Made by a program: the position numbers and the translations under genes | The notes under the pieces: model-generated | The model's database searches: none | Seen by the model: the letters and a program-made list of their open reading frames with translations, nothing else | What the model was told of the DNA's origin: nothing | Assembly: GCF_002943465.1 (NCBI RefSeq) | Contig: NZ_PTQY01000001.1 | Location: 930,001 to 994,000 of the forward strand | Direction of reading: 5' to 3' | From: Rhodoferax sp. TS-BS-61-7 | GTDB taxonomy: Bacteria > Pseudomonadota > Gammaproteobacteria > Burkholderiales > Burkholderiaceae_C | DNA: 64,000 nucleotides | Shown: positions 25,518-34,383 of the stretch, piece after piece | Numbering within the stretch: the first letter of the stretch is position 1 | Layout of the letters: every line of letters starts with the position of its first letter

Positions 25518-25650
25518 AGATTCCAGATAGCCCAAGAAGGCTTTAAGGGAAAAAGTAGAGTTTTGAATTGGGCTGAGTGTTTCACACCCAGTAAAAAATC
25601 TTCACATCTAATCTACATCAGCAGCAAGGCCGAAAAGGAAGAGCGTGGAA

Positions 25651-26082
25651 TTAACCCAAATGTGTGTGCCGTTCACCTTTGGCCTCAGTTTCCATCGAAG
25701 CAAGGCCTTGCATGATCCCGCAGGCATCGACAGCTTGTTCTGAAACACAGCGCAACCGAAGTGTTCTAAGTTGCTTTTTTAGATGGGTGAGTTCGCGGAT
25801 GCGTTCGTCAACGTGGGTAATGTGCTGGTCAAAGACTGCATTGATGGCACCGCATCCGTCAGCAGGCTGATCTGCCAGATCCAATAAAGTGTGTATTTCC
25901 TCTTGGCTCATGTCCAGTGCCCGGCAATTGCGGATGAAACGCAGGCGTTCAACATGCTCAGGTCCGTACACCCGAAAGTTCCCCGATGTGCGCGCTGGCT
26001 CAGGAAGCAGTCCGGCCTTTTCGTAATAGCGCACCGTTTCTACCGTGCATTGCGCAACCAGAGCCAATTCACCGATTTTCAT
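25651..26082 (-). CDS. cadR: Cd(II)/Pb(II)-responsive MerR-family regulator CadR/PbrR
   Basis: 143 residues: N-terminal winged HTH 'MKIGELALVAQCTVETVRYYEKAGLLPEPARTSGNFRVYG', a coiled dimerisation helix and metal ligands Cys in 'ADGCGAINAVF' (near 77) and 'VDACGIM' (near 119-121), plus a His-containing tail (ERHTHLG). This Cys layout and the tail are typical of CadR/PbrR rather than MerR or CueR. It is divergent from the cadA-like ATPase gene and should control the overlong 19-bp-spaced promoter between them. Confidence 0.93.
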   Translation of the reverse strand: MKIGELALVAQCTVETVRYYEKAGLLPEPARTSGNFRVYGPEHVERLRFIRNCRALDMSQEEIHTLLDLADQPADGCGAINAVFDQHITHVDERIRELTHLKKQLRTLRLRCVSEQAVDACGIMQGLASMETEAKGERHTHLG

Positions 26083-26101
26083 AAAGACCTCCTGAAACCT
26101 C

Positions 26102-26132
26102 TTGACTCTATAGTAACTTCAGGTTGTGTAAT
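26102..26132 (+). promoter_or_regulatory. MerR-type promoter/operator of cadA
   Basis: TTGACT (-35, 26102-26107) and TGTAAT (-10, 26127-26132) are separated by 19 bases, the overlong spacing that MerR-family activators correct. The spacer carries the CTATAGTAACTTCAGG dyad-like element closely resembling known pbr/cad operators. This explains control by the adjacent CadR. Confidence 0.85.
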
Positions 26133-26156
26133 TGGGCAACTTCATCGGAAAACCCT

Positions 26157-28451
26157 ATGTCAGACGCCCACAAACACGTTTCAAATGGTCACGACCACGA
26201 CCATTCCCATAGCCACGCGCATGCAAGTGATTCCTGCTGTTCGCCCACTGAACCCGCGCAATCGGCAGCCCCTGTCGCCGCTTGTTGCGGCACGCATAAT
26301 GCGCCGGATATTCCACATTCGGCGCAACTCGGTAAACCATCGACTAGTGCTGACGGTGTTCAGACGCCCATTCGCATCATGCAAATGGACTGCCCCACAG
26401 AAGAGGGGCTGTTGCGCAAGAAGCTGGGGGGCATGCCAGGTGTGGCAAGGCTGGAGTTCAACCTGATGCAACGCGTACTGACGGTGACCCATGCTCCCAA
26501 GGAAATTGAACCAATTCTGGCCGCAGTGCGCTCGTTGGGTTTCACTCCCGAAATAGCCAACAGCGAGTCCTCGCAGGAGGAGCCCACGCCCGAGCCTGCC
26601 AAGCCTTGGTGGCCATTGGTACTGGCTGGGATTGCTGCGATCTCCTCTGAGGCGGTCGAGTGGTCAGGATTGCCCACCTGGATGGCCGCAGTTCTGGCGG
26701 TAGTTGCGGTACTCGCCTGTGGAATCACCACGTACAAGAAGGGCTGGATTGCCATCCGCAACGGCAATCTCAATATCAATGCGCTGATGAGCATTGCGGT
26801 AACAGGGGCCTTGCTGATTGGCCAATGGCCTGAAGCTGCCATGGTGATGGTGTTGTTCACGATTGCAGAGCTGATCGAAGCCAAGTCGCTGGACCGGGCC
26901 CGCAATGCCATTCGCGGATTGATGCAACTCACGCCAGAACGAGCGACAGTGCAGCAAGCCGATGGGTCTTGGCAAGAAATTGCAGCCAAATCTGTCGCCG
27001 TCGACGCACGTGTCCGGATTAAACCCGGTGAGCGCATCGCTTTGGACGGAAGAATCGTCACCGGCCGCTCAGCCATCAACCAGGCGCCCATCACCGGGGA
27101 AAGCCTTCCCGTGGAAAAAACCGAAGGTGACCAGGTATTTGCAGGCACCATCAACGAGTCAGGCTCCTTCGAGTACATCGTGACTGCCGCCGCAAACGAC
27201 AGTACGCTCGCACGCATCATCCACGCAGTCGAAGAAGCGCAAGGCGCACGTGCACCAACCCAGCGCTTTGTTGACCAATTCGCCCGCGTGTACACGCCAG
27301 TGGTGTTTGCTATCGCATTGGCAGTCGCCATTTTTCCACCCCTGTTTATGGGTGGAGATTGGTTGACCTGGATCTACAAGGCACTCGTCTTGCTGGTGAT
27401 CGCTTGCCCATGCGCTTTGGTGATTTCCACCCCTGTCACCATCGTCAGCGGTTTGGCCGCCGCTGCGCGTCAGGGCATCTTGGTAAAAGGTGGCGTGTAT
27501 CTTGAAGAGGGGCGCAAGCTGAAATGGTTGGCATTGGACAAGACGGGCACCATCACCCATGGCAAGCCAGCGCAGACGGACTTTGTGACGCTTAGCGCGA
27601 TGAGCGCGGTCGAGTTGCGTAGCCATACTGCCAGCTTGGCAGGTCGCTCAGACCACCCCGTCTCCAAAGCGCTCACGGAAGCCGCCAACAAAGATGGCGT
27701 TGCATTGCGCAATGTGGAGGCATTTGAAGCTTTGCCTGGGCGTGGTACCAAGGGGATCATCGACGGAAAGCTTTTCTACTTGGGGAATCACCGTCTGATC
27801 CACGAACAAGGTCGTTGCTCTGAGGCACTGGAAGCCCGTTTGTCTGCGCTGGAAGAGCAAGGCAAGACCGTCATTCTGCTGGCCGATGACCAAGAGGTGC
27901 ATGGCATGTTTGCCGTCGCTGACACGGTCAAGGACAGCAGCCGCCAGGCCATCGCTGAATTGCATGACCTGGGGATCAAGACGGTCATGCTGACTGGTGA
28001 CAACGCGCACACAGCCAAAGCAATTGCAACTCAAGTCGGAATCGACGAAGCACGTGGCGATCTACTGCCTGAAGACAAGCTCAATGCCATAGAAAGCAAG
28101 ATTAGTCTGGGTGGCGCTATCGGAATGGTGGGAGACGGTATCAACGATGCGCCGGCATTGGCCAGAGCAGACATAGGTTTTGCGATGGGCGCAGCTGGTA
28201 CTGGTACGGCCATTGAAACCGCTGATGTGGCGCTGATGGACGATGACCTGCGCAAACTTCCTCGTTTTATTCGCCTGTCGCGAAACACCCATGCACTGCT
28301 CGTACAGAACATTGTTTTGGCATTAGGCATCAAGGCTGTTTTCCTGGTGCTGACGCTTACTGGTGCGGGCACGATGTGGATGGCTGTATTCGCCGATGTC
28401 GGTGCCAGTTTGCTGGTCGTCGGCAACGGCCTACGCTTACTGCGTAAGTAG
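26157..28451 (+). CDS. cadA: Cd2+/Pb2+/Zn2+-translocating P1B-type ATPase
   Basis: 764 residues from the ATG at 26157. A His-rich N-terminal tail (HDHDHSHSHAHASD) is followed by one HMA domain in which the usual CxxC is replaced by 'MDCPTEE' (near 79), as in betaproteobacterial CadA/PbrA. Then: membrane helices, 'GESLPVEK' actuator loop, CPC channel motif in 'IACPCALVIS' (near 418), phosphorylation DKTGTITHG (near 460) and '[22 protein letters not shown]' (near 660). It pumps soft divalent cations out of the cytoplasm. First gene of a rightward group with a TlpA-like protein, DUF3703 and PCuAC. Confidence 0.95.
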   Translation: MSDAHKHVSNGHDHDHSHSHAHASDSCCSPTEPAQSAAPVAACCGTHNAPDIPHSAQLGKPSTSADGVQTPIRIMQMDCPTEEGLLRKKLGGMPGVARLEFNLMQRVLTVTHAPKEIEPILAAVRSLGFTPEIANSESSQEEPTPEPAKPWWPLVLAGIAAISSEAVEWSGLPTWMAAVLAVVAVLACGITTYKKGWIAIRNGNLNINALMSIAVTGALLIGQWPEAAMVMVLFTIAELIEAKSLDRARNAIRGLMQLTPERATVQQADGSWQEIAAKSVAVDARVRIKPGERIALDGRIVTGRSAINQAPITGESLPVEKTEGDQVFAGTINESGSFEYIVTAAANDSTLARIIHAVEEAQGARAPTQRFVDQFARVYTPVVFAIALAVAIFPPLFMGGDWLTWIYKALVLLVIACPCALVISTPVTIVSGLAAAARQGILVKGGVYLEEGRKLKWLALDKTGTITHGKPAQTDFVTLSAMSAVELRSHTASLAGRSDHPVSKALTEAANKDGVALRNVEAFEALPGRGTKGIIDGKLFYLGNHRLIHEQGRCSEALEARLSALEEQGKTVILLADDQEVHGMFAVADTVKDSSRQAIAELHDLGIKTVMLTGDNAHTAKAIATQVGIDEARGDLLPEDKLNAIESKISLGGAIGMVGDGINDAPALARADIGFAMGAAGTGTAIETADVALMDDDLRKLPRFIRLSRNTHALLVQNIVLALGIKAVFLVLTLTGAGTMWMAVFADVGASLLVVGNGLRLLRK

Positions 28452-28470
28452 AGACAAAGGAGCGCAAATC

Positions 28471-28974
28471 ATGTCCATGAACAGAAGAACAGCGCTGATA
28501 GCGCCTTTGGCTACCGCAGTGGGTTTCAGCGGTCTATCAGGATGCGCTCTGAGCGACAACGCACCAGACTCCAGCTTTTTGTTGTTGGACGGCAGCTACA
28601 CCAATATGGGCACGCTCAAAGGAAAAGTCCTACTGATCAACTTTTGGGCCACAACCTGCACAACCTGCGTGAAGGAAATGCCTGAAATTGTGAACACATA
28701 CATCAAGTACCAAAGCAAAGGATTTGAAACGGTCGCAGTTGCCATGCAATACGACCCGGTGAACTGGGTCGTCAACTTCACCAAAACCCGCCAGCTGCCA
28801 TTCAAAGTCGCCCTGGACAACACGGGCGAAAACGCGAAGCAATGGGGGGATATCAAGATCACTCCAACGACCTTTATTGTGGACAAGCAAGGCAAGATCG
28901 TGAAGAAGTATGTCGGTGCACCAGATTTTGTTGCACTCCATGCATTGTTGGAAAACTTGTTGTCTGAAGGATGA
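28471..28974 (+). CDS. TlpA-like thioredoxin-fold protein, periplasmic
   Basis: 167 residues with a Tat-like/lipoprotein start (MSMNRRTALIAPLATAVGFSGLSGCALS; the Cys of SGC could be lipidated). The redox motif is CTTC at 63-66 in 'NFWATTCTTCVKEMPEI', where TlpA/ResA have CxxC after W; cis-Pro region 'ITPTTFIVDKQGKI'. The family reduces periplasmic disulfides, for example in cytochrome or copper-site maturation. It is 19 bases behind cadA, with its own AAAGGAG ribosome-binding site. Confidence 0.88.
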   Translation: MSMNRRTALIAPLATAVGFSGLSGCALSDNAPDSSFLLLDGSYTNMGTLKGKVLLINFWATTCTTCVKEMPEIVNTYIKYQSKGFETVAVAMQYDPVNWVVNFTKTRQLPFKVALDNTGENAKQWGDIKITPTTFIVDKQGKIVKKYVGAPDFVALHALLENLLSEG

Positions 28975-29036
28975 AGGCTGCAAGCGCTGGCTTAGATATT
29001 GATCATCAAACCTTCATTCCCAGATAGAGATTCACC

Positions 29037-29411
29037 ATGAAAACGCCTAAACCAGAGACCACCAGAAACAGTATTGACGTGTTTGAGCATTTACTGACGA
29101 GGGCACGAGACACACCAATGGATCAACTTGAGCAGCGCTGGCTTCTTCTGGAGGCTGCGCACATTGTTGGACAAACCCGCTTTGAACCTCATTTGAGGGT
29201 GCACGTGGCGATGCTGAATCTAGCTTGGAAATCCAAAGACCTCCCGGAGTTGGCAGGGCAGTTGTTCAGAATCGCCCTGGTTCCTGTGGGTCATTTAGTC
29301 GGACGTCTACCGATTGGGAATCCCGGTCGCGCAAATGTCAGTGCATTTAAGCCGATGCAGCCCTCTTCCAAAATATTGCAGACAATCGCGGAATCACGCC
29401 AGTCGTTGTGA
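29037..29411 (+). CDS. DUF3703 family protein
   Basis: 124 residues, cytoplasmic. 'LEQRWLLLEAAHIVGQTRFEPHLRVHVAMLNLAWKSKDLPELAGQLFRIALVPVGHLVGRLPIGNPGRANVSAFKPM' is the DUF3703 core; these small His-containing proteins occur in metal-resistance loci, but their activity is unknown. Its stop overlaps a possible GTG start of the next gene (29408), so the two are translationally coupled or nearly so. Confidence 0.8.
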   Translation: MKTPKPETTRNSIDVFEHLLTRARDTPMDQLEQRWLLLEAAHIVGQTRFEPHLRVHVAMLNLAWKSKDLPELAGQLFRIALVPVGHLVGRLPIGNPGRANVSAFKPMQPSSKILQTIAESRQSL

Positions 29412-29425
29412 GGCTTGAAACCCAA

Positions 29426-29899
29426 ATGAGCCCCTCCTCAATGACCTCCATCAAGCTTCGCATTTTTGTTGCATTGTTGGTTTTCCAGATGTTCGGAGCG
29501 ACGTCGATTCGAGCACAGGTTATGGTCGATGACGCTTGGGTAAGAGCGACAGTACGCGGCCAACAAGCAACAGGCGCATTTATGCGTATTTCGACGAAAA
29601 AGGATGTGAAGCTAGTTGAAGCACGAACGCCAAACGCAGGGTTTGTGGAAGTTCATCAGATGCTTTTAGAGCAAGGTGTTATGTCCATGCGACCTGTAAA
29701 AGGTCTATTGATTCCGGCAGGCGAACCTGTGGAATTCAAGTCAGGCGGTTATCACTTGATGCTCATGGATCTCAAGAAACCAGTACGAGCGGGCTTTGAG
29801 GTACAACTAACTCTGGTGTTTGAAAGCAACGACGGAAAGCGTGAGTCCATCTACGTTCATGCACCAATAGCGAACACATCTCCGCACGCAAAAAAATGA
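29426..29899 (+). CDS. PCu(A)C-family periplasmic copper chaperone
   Basis: About 157 residues from the ATG at 29426 (GTG 29408 and ATG 29441 are alternatives). Signal peptide ends near 'SIRAQ'; mature part starts 'VMVDDAWVRATVRGQQATGAFM'. Cu(I) ligands of the family are visible as the H-M-x(n)-H-M layout: 'EVHQMLLEQGVMSMRPV' and 'GGYHLMLMDLKKP'. PCuAC loads Cu(I) onto cytochrome oxidase CuA together with SCO proteins; a SCO gene lies 2.5 kb away in the convergent operon. Confidence 0.88.
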   Translation: MSPSSMTSIKLRIFVALLVFQMFGATSIRAQVMVDDAWVRATVRGQQATGAFMRISTKKDVKLVEARTPNAGFVEVHQMLLEQGVMSMRPVKGLLIPAGEPVEFKSGGYHLMLMDLKKPVRAGFEVQLTLVFESNDGKRESIYVHAPIANTSPHAKK

Positions 29900-29993
29900 A
29901 TCAGAAGAGCGCCTTTTGCAGATTTCGGCTTTATCCACGGGGACTACAGTAAACAAGGTGCTCTGCAAAGCTACGCCTTTCGCAAATGCCCCC

Positions 29994-30623
29994 TCACGCT
30001 TGTTTTTTCCCTGTGCGCTCTTTCAATATATTTTCGGCGAAAGGTAATAAGCGCTGCTTTAAACGTTTTCCGAATATGGCCAACGATATGAGAGAGAAAA
30101 CCAACAGAGCTAGCCCAACGTAGGCAGCCCACCGTGGGTCGAGTACAGCCCCCAGCAGTCCAAAGCCCCAACCAATGCTGACTATGCAGGCAATCCACAA
30201 AATGGCCCCCGATCCGTCAATCAAAAAAAACCGCCGCCAAGAAAGCAGTGAGGCACCGGCGCCCAAGCCGACCAACGAAAACGCTCCTTTGACAAATCGG
30301 TATGACAACAGAATTCGGAAGCCATACCGCTCTACGCCGGCACTGGCCAAGGCAATCCAAGGAGCTGCCTTGGGAAAGGTCTTACAGATCCAAGGCGAAG
30401 CGAATCGCCCCAACGCAAAGCGCAGTTGTCCGCCAGCGACACTACCAAGGACAGTGACCATCAGAAGCGCGTCTATCCGCAATGCACCTTGTGACGCCGC
30501 ATAGCCGGCAACCATTGGCAACGGGCCTGTTTTACCAAGACAGTAGGCCAGCAACAAGCCGTATATCCACAGGTCGTAGCGGGCAATCCAATCCAATAGT
30601 TCGGGTAGGTTCATTTTTTCCAC
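29994..30623 (-). CDS. DedA/VTT-family membrane protein
   Basis: 209 residues with five or so hydrophobic segments. 'LLAYCLGKTGPLPMVAGYAASQGALRIDALLMVTVLGSVAGGQLRFALGRF' and 'YGFRILLSYRFVKGAFSLVGLGAGASLLSWRRFFLIDGSGAILW' follow the DedA pattern (conserved membrane-embedded Gly/Arg region: F..G..R..R is changed here to SYRFVKGAFS). DedA proteins are proposed lipid scramblases or transporters needed for envelope homeostasis. Last gene of the leftward envelope operon, 161 bases after the L,D-transpeptidase stop. Confidence 0.75.
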   Translation of the reverse strand: MEKMNLPELLDWIARYDLWIYGLLLAYCLGKTGPLPMVAGYAASQGALRIDALLMVTVLGSVAGGQLRFALGRFASPWICKTFPKAAPWIALASAGVERYGFRILLSYRFVKGAFSLVGLGAGASLLSWRRFFLIDGSGAILWIACIVSIGWGFGLLGAVLDPRWAAYVGLALLVFSLISLAIFGKRLKQRLLPFAENILKERTGKKQA

Positions 30624-30784
30624 TATCCCAGCAAGATGAAAAACTTTCCTGGCAGAGGTCTCTTTCCCGTTGCCCCGGATCGATGCCGAGTCTCCTATTG
30701 CTATCGATCAGAATGCCGTACGTTTTGCCACGGCTGAATCGCCCAAGATTTGGTCACGGCCAGATTCACGTATGAGAAAGTTGG

Positions 30785-32020
30785 CTATCCCAGCACGCCT
30801 TCGTAAATGATCTTCCAAGTTTCAGAGCGTTTCTGCCAATACTGCCTGATGGTGCGTCCGGTACGCGCCCCCTGCACCAACTCTCCGAAGGTCGCAACCA
30901 GAATCTCTGCCTCATCTGTCCAGCGGATAAGAGACACATCATTTAGTTCAATCGGTTTTCGGCCCAGTTTTGCGATGTCAGCATGCACAGTTTTTCCAAA
31001 CGCAGTGAGATCTTTGCCATCCGCGCTGAAATCGTGGGCATAGTATTTCAAAAGCTCTCGTACATCCCCGGAGCTCTTGGCCGACGCCCAGCTCAACAAC
31101 GTGCCCTCCAACTGATCCCGCTCTCGCTGCAGCTCAGTCGGTCGGACCCATTGAAGGTTCTTACCAATCAAGACGGGGGTAGTCCGAATTTCTACAGTGC
31201 TGATGATGCGATCTAGATCGGGATTGGCCATCGCCACGCAACCCTCCGTAGCTTGGGGCTCTCGCGTGAACTGGCTGGATGGATTCCCATGCAACCAAAT
31301 GCCGCTTCCAGTTTTACCCCTGCGCATGTCCAGCACGTTGGGGTAGCTAACTGGCAGCGCTCCAGATCCATACAAATCCGGCAGACTCTTGGGGTCTAGA
31401 CTGCTGGTAATGAAATAGACACCAAGTGGGGTGCGAAGATCGCCCTCGACGTTCTTTCCTACACCCGCCTTGCCAACGGAGATGTAGTAGTCGGCCAGCA
31501 AACGGATTCTTCTGCCAGAGTTCTCAAAAAGATACAGCCGAGCTTTGGCGGTGTCCACGGCGATCGCATGCTTATTTCGCTTGGATAGGCCAACAAACTG
31601 CGCGGGAATTGAGTCAACTGGGGGCCGCTGCTGCAATGCAGCTATACGCAACTGTGACTCTGTTCTCAAAGCTTGCAGGTTTTTTGCCGCAGCCTGCTCC
31701 AGAACATCGGGAACATCACCAATCTGGCGAATAGGACGCGACTGTGTGGATAGCAGATCCCCATAAACCAGCTGGGCCAACTGAAAGTGCGGATACTCAT
31801 TCACCAGCGCCCCCGCCTTGGCCAGAGCCTCGCGGGTGTTCGCTTTCCCAATCAGGCGGTAGATTTCTATGAGACGTGCTTCTGCAATGCCGTCCGAACT
31901 GGCTGGCTTTGTCGGTTGTGAGGCGCTGGATTTGATCCTTGACTGTGCAGATACTTGCACCGCGCTCATCAGACAGACCATCAAAATAATGAACTGCTTG
32001 AAAGATGTGTCAAAGCGCAT
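30785..32020 (-). CDS. L,D-transpeptidase (YkuD) with C-terminal NTF2/SnoaL-like domain
   Basis: 411 residues; signal peptide (FIILMVCLMSAVQVSAQ) then a helical region (about 45-145). The YkuD domain spans about 170-300: 'IAVDTAKARLYLFENSGRR', 'DLRTPLGVYFIT', 'SGIWLHGNPSSQF' and the nucleophile in 'QATEGCVAMANPDL'. It crosslinks peptidoglycan (3-3 links) or tethers proteins. The last 110 residues ('LLSWASAKSSGDVRELLKYYAHDF...GRTIRQYWQKRSETWKIIYEG') look like an NTF2-like fold, the usual partner of these enzymes. Co-oriented 11 bases after the SCO gene. Confidence 0.88.
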   Translation of the reverse strand: MRFDTSFKQFIILMVCLMSAVQVSAQSRIKSSASQPTKPASSDGIAEARLIEIYRLIGKANTREALAKAGALVNEYPHFQLAQLVYGDLLSTQSRPIRQIGDVPDVLEQAAAKNLQALRTESQLRIAALQQRPPVDSIPAQFVGLSKRNKHAIAVDTAKARLYLFENSGRRIRLLADYYISVGKAGVGKNVEGDLRTPLGVYFITSSLDPKSLPDLYGSGALPVSYPNVLDMRRGKTGSGIWLHGNPSSQFTREPQATEGCVAMANPDLDRIISTVEIRTTPVLIGKNLQWVRPTELQRERDQLEGTLLSWASAKSSGDVRELLKYYAHDFSADGKDLTAFGKTVHADIAKLGRKPIELNDVSLIRWTDEAEILVATFGELVQGARTGRTIRQYWQKRSETWKIIYEGVLG

Positions 32021-32031
32021 AAGCAGTCCAA

Positions 32032-32664
32032 TCAGCTGACCTTCAGCAATTCTTGAATGTCATCTTTAAGCACACTTGCCTCGGTTCCATACTGAGAAAA
32101 CAACCGTACCTGCCCCTGAGTGTCAAAAATGAACTTTCCTGCCGAGTGGTCCATGCTGTAAGAGGTCGGTGTTTTTCCCTCGACTTTCTTGTAATAAAGC
32201 TTGAACTCCGCAGCCAAAGAAGGTAGCTCAGCCGGCTCCGGCCGCAGTGCCAGAAAAGTCGGATCGAAATTTGACATGTACTCTTTAAGGAGCGGCAGGG
32301 TGTCGCGCTCAGGGTCCACCGTGATGAACACTACTTGCAGCGCATCACCTTGCTCGCCAAGAAGTCGCTTCACTTCCGCCATCGTGGTCATGGACGTCGG
32401 GCAAACATCCGGGCATTGGGTGAATCCAAAAAATACGACCGTAACCTTGCCCCGAAACTCCGCGAGTCCCCTCACTTTGCCATTGTGGTCTTTCAGGTGA
32501 AAGTCCTGTGCGTATTTCGCCCCTGTGATGTCCGTGTTTTTGAAGGTCTGTGCTTCGGGGGAGCAAGCAATTAATGCAGGCGATACCAAGCCCACAAACA
32601 GCCCTCCCAACATCATTCGTCGTGCAATGTCGGTGTGCTCATGTCCATTGTGAGTGTTCATCAT
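32032..32664 (-). CDS. SCO family copper chaperone/thiol protein
   Basis: 210 residues from the ATG at 32664. A Tat/lipobox-like start ('RRMMLGGLFVGLVSPALIACSPE') suggests an inner-membrane-anchored lipoprotein. Thioredoxin fold with the CxxxC copper motif in 'FTQCPDVCPTS' and the distal His in 'YSMDHSAGKF', the three SCO copper ligands. SCO proteins deliver copper to CuA or reduce its cysteines. The gene lies 7 bases after the DsbA-like stop. Confidence 0.9.
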   Translation of the reverse strand: MMNTHNGHEHTDIARRMMLGGLFVGLVSPALIACSPEAQTFKNTDITGAKYAQDFHLKDHNGKVRGLAEFRGKVTVVFFGFTQCPDVCPTSMTTMAEVKRLLGEQGDALQVVFITVDPERDTLPLLKEYMSNFDPTFLALRPEPAELPSLAAEFKLYYKKVEGKTPTSYSMDHSAGKFIFDTQGQVRLFSQYGTEASVLKDDIQELLKVS

Positions 32665-32671
32665 CGCTGGC

Positions 32672-33328
32672 TCACTTCTTAGTTTTGGCCAGCTCTTCAG
32701 CCACCAATGCCTGCAATTGCTCAGGACCAAAACTGGGCAGGCCTCGACCGTTCACAAAAAACGTTGGTGTCTTCGTGACCTCCAATGCGGTCAAGTCCTG
32801 TATGTCCTGTGCCAACAAAGCCTCAATTTCGCTGGACTTTGCATCAATCAGGGCTTTTTGAATGTCCAATCCGGCTTTTTCAGCAGCTTGGTAGGCCACT
32901 TCCAGATTGGGCTTTCCGTGATCCGCCCACATGGGTTGCGCTGCCAGGACCATTTCCAAAACAGGTAAGTATTTGTCCTGCTTCTTGGCCGCTTCTAAAA
33001 GCTTGACGACTTGATCGGATCCTTGATGAAACGGCGCATACCGCAGCACCAAACGAATGTCGCTGGGGTGTTTGCGCATCAGGTCTTTCACCAGTGGGTA
33101 AAAAGCTCTGCATGTCTCACACGCGGGATCAAAGAATTCGACGATCGTCACGGGAGCGTTCACAGGCCCAAGCACCGTAGAGTTGGGACGAATCAGCCTA
33201 CTTGCCGCTTGGCTCACTTTGTCCATTTGGGAGTTCTGGACACGCTGCTGGTAGACGTACATACCGAACGCAAAGAAGGCTGCAACGATACCCACGAGAA
33301 TTGCAACGGTTAGTTTTTTTGATTTCAT
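32672..33328 (-). CDS. DsbA-like disulfide oxidoreductase (thioredoxin fold), membrane-anchored
   Basis: 218 residues. One N-terminal hydrophobic segment (LTVAILVGIVAAFFAFGMYVY), then 'APVTIVEFFDPACETCRAFYPLV' with a CETC redox site near 76-79, a helical insertion and the cis-Pro block 'VTKTPTFFVNGR'. This is the DsbA/DsbG-like layout. The ATG overlaps the dsbB stop (ATGA, 33325-33328), so the pair is translationally coupled, which makes DsbB its likely oxidant. Confidence 0.88.
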   Translation of the reverse strand: MKSKKLTVAILVGIVAAFFAFGMYVYQQRVQNSQMDKVSQAASRLIRPNSTVLGPVNAPVTIVEFFDPACETCRAFYPLVKDLMRKHPSDIRLVLRYAPFHQGSDQVVKLLEAAKKQDKYLPVLEMVLAAQPMWADHGKPNLEVAYQAAEKAGLDIQKALIDAKSSEIEALLAQDIQDLTALEVTKTPTFFVNGRGLPSFGPEQLQALVAEELAKTKK

Positions 33329-33741
33329 TTGGAAGTTTTCTTGAGATAAAAGGCGAGCAAAACGGTGATGAGAAGAAAGGCAACCAAGGAGAGCCAAGGG
33401 ATTTGGAGACCGTTCAGGATGTCAAGCTTTTGATTTGCGCACGAGACTCCAGCACCGCAGGGAATCCAAGCCTTTGGAATCCAACCGGCCACGAGCAGCG
33501 TGTGATAGGCGGATATCAGGGTCCCGGCCAATGCCAAAGGAAAGGCATAAACGGCACCCTGGCGATCGTTGCTGTAACTAGCAATGCCCAGAACCACAGC
33601 CAAGGGGAACATCGCGATACGCTGATACCAACACAAAGTACAGGGCGTCATCAGCATCACTTCGCCAATGAAAAGAGCCCCGGCTGTCGACAACATTGCG
33701 AGCAGCCATGCGGTCAAAAGTAGTAGCCAAGTGGACTTCAT
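33325..33741 (-). CDS. dsbB: Disulfide bond formation protein B
   Basis: 138 residues with four transmembrane helices. The two Cys pairs of DsbB are present: 'MTPCTLCWYQR' (CxxC next to the quinone-binding WYQR) and 'PCGAGVSCANQKLD'. It reoxidises its DsbA partner and passes electrons to quinone. Overlaps lspA by 4 bases and the DsbA-like gene by 4 bases. Confidence 0.92.
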   Translation of the reverse strand: MKSTWLLLLTAWLLAMLSTAGALFIGEVMLMTPCTLCWYQRIAMFPLAVVLGIASYSNDRQGAVYAFPLALAGTLISAYHTLLVAGWIPKAWIPCGAGVSCANQKLDILNGLQIPWLSLVAFLLITVLLAFYLKKTSK

Positions 33742-34271
33742 TGGCTCTCCTCACGTAGACCTGTAGCTTTGCGCTTTGAAATGGCGATTGACAGCCCAAC
33801 CCAAGCGATCATGGCGCAGACAATAAATACGTCCGCCAAGTTAAACGCTGGCCAGTGGAGCGATCTCCAATGGACATCCAGAAAATCGACGACGGCGCCT
33901 GTCTGGACACGATCAATCAGGTTCCCACCACCACCTGCGACAACTCCAGCACCTATCCAACGCTCAGCGGGGTCGATTTTTTTGAGTAGACATAGCACCG
34001 TTATTGGCACCACCACCAGCACACTGAGAGAGATGAAAAACCAACGCTGCCAGCCACCTGCATCGGCGAGGATGGAAAACGCCGCCCCAGTATTGAGAAG
34101 ATGTACGAAGTTAAACCACGAAGTGACTTCAATCGATTCCCCTAACGGGATGATTGAAGCAAAGAAATCTTTGGTGATTTGATCTAACAAGATCAACATC
34201 AGAACAACTACGACCCAGACCCAACGCGGGTATACGCGCCAAAAAGCTTGCGCCACAAACAACTCCTCCAA
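33738..34271 (-). CDS. lspA: Signal peptidase II (prolipoprotein signal peptidase), metal-island copy
   Basis: 177 residues, four helices. The two catalytic Asp blocks are present: 'GGGGNLIDRVQTGAVVDFLDVHW' and 'FNLADVFIVCAMI'; also 'LLNTGAAFSI' and 'LDQITK'. It cleaves lipoprotein signal peptides after lipidation. This is likely an extra copy beside the housekeeping lspA; metal-resistance loci (e.g. pbrC/lspA of lead operons) carry such copies, and the downstream operon contains lipoprotein-like products. Confidence 0.93.
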   Translation of the reverse strand: MEELFVAQAFWRVYPRWVWVVVVLMLILLDQITKDFFASIIPLGESIEVTSWFNFVHLLNTGAAFSILADAGGWQRWFFISLSVLVVVPITVLCLLKKIDPAERWIGAGVVAGGGGNLIDRVQTGAVVDFLDVHWRSLHWPAFNLADVFIVCAMIAWVGLSIAISKRKATGLREESQ

Positions 34272-34383
34272 CAGGCTTCAATCACAATCGGCGAAATCGC
34301 CGGATCAAGAATCCAGGGGAAGAAAAGTTACGTTACGCGGACCGGTAAGGAACCGATCTGTGCTTCAACTGAGACGCCCCTGG

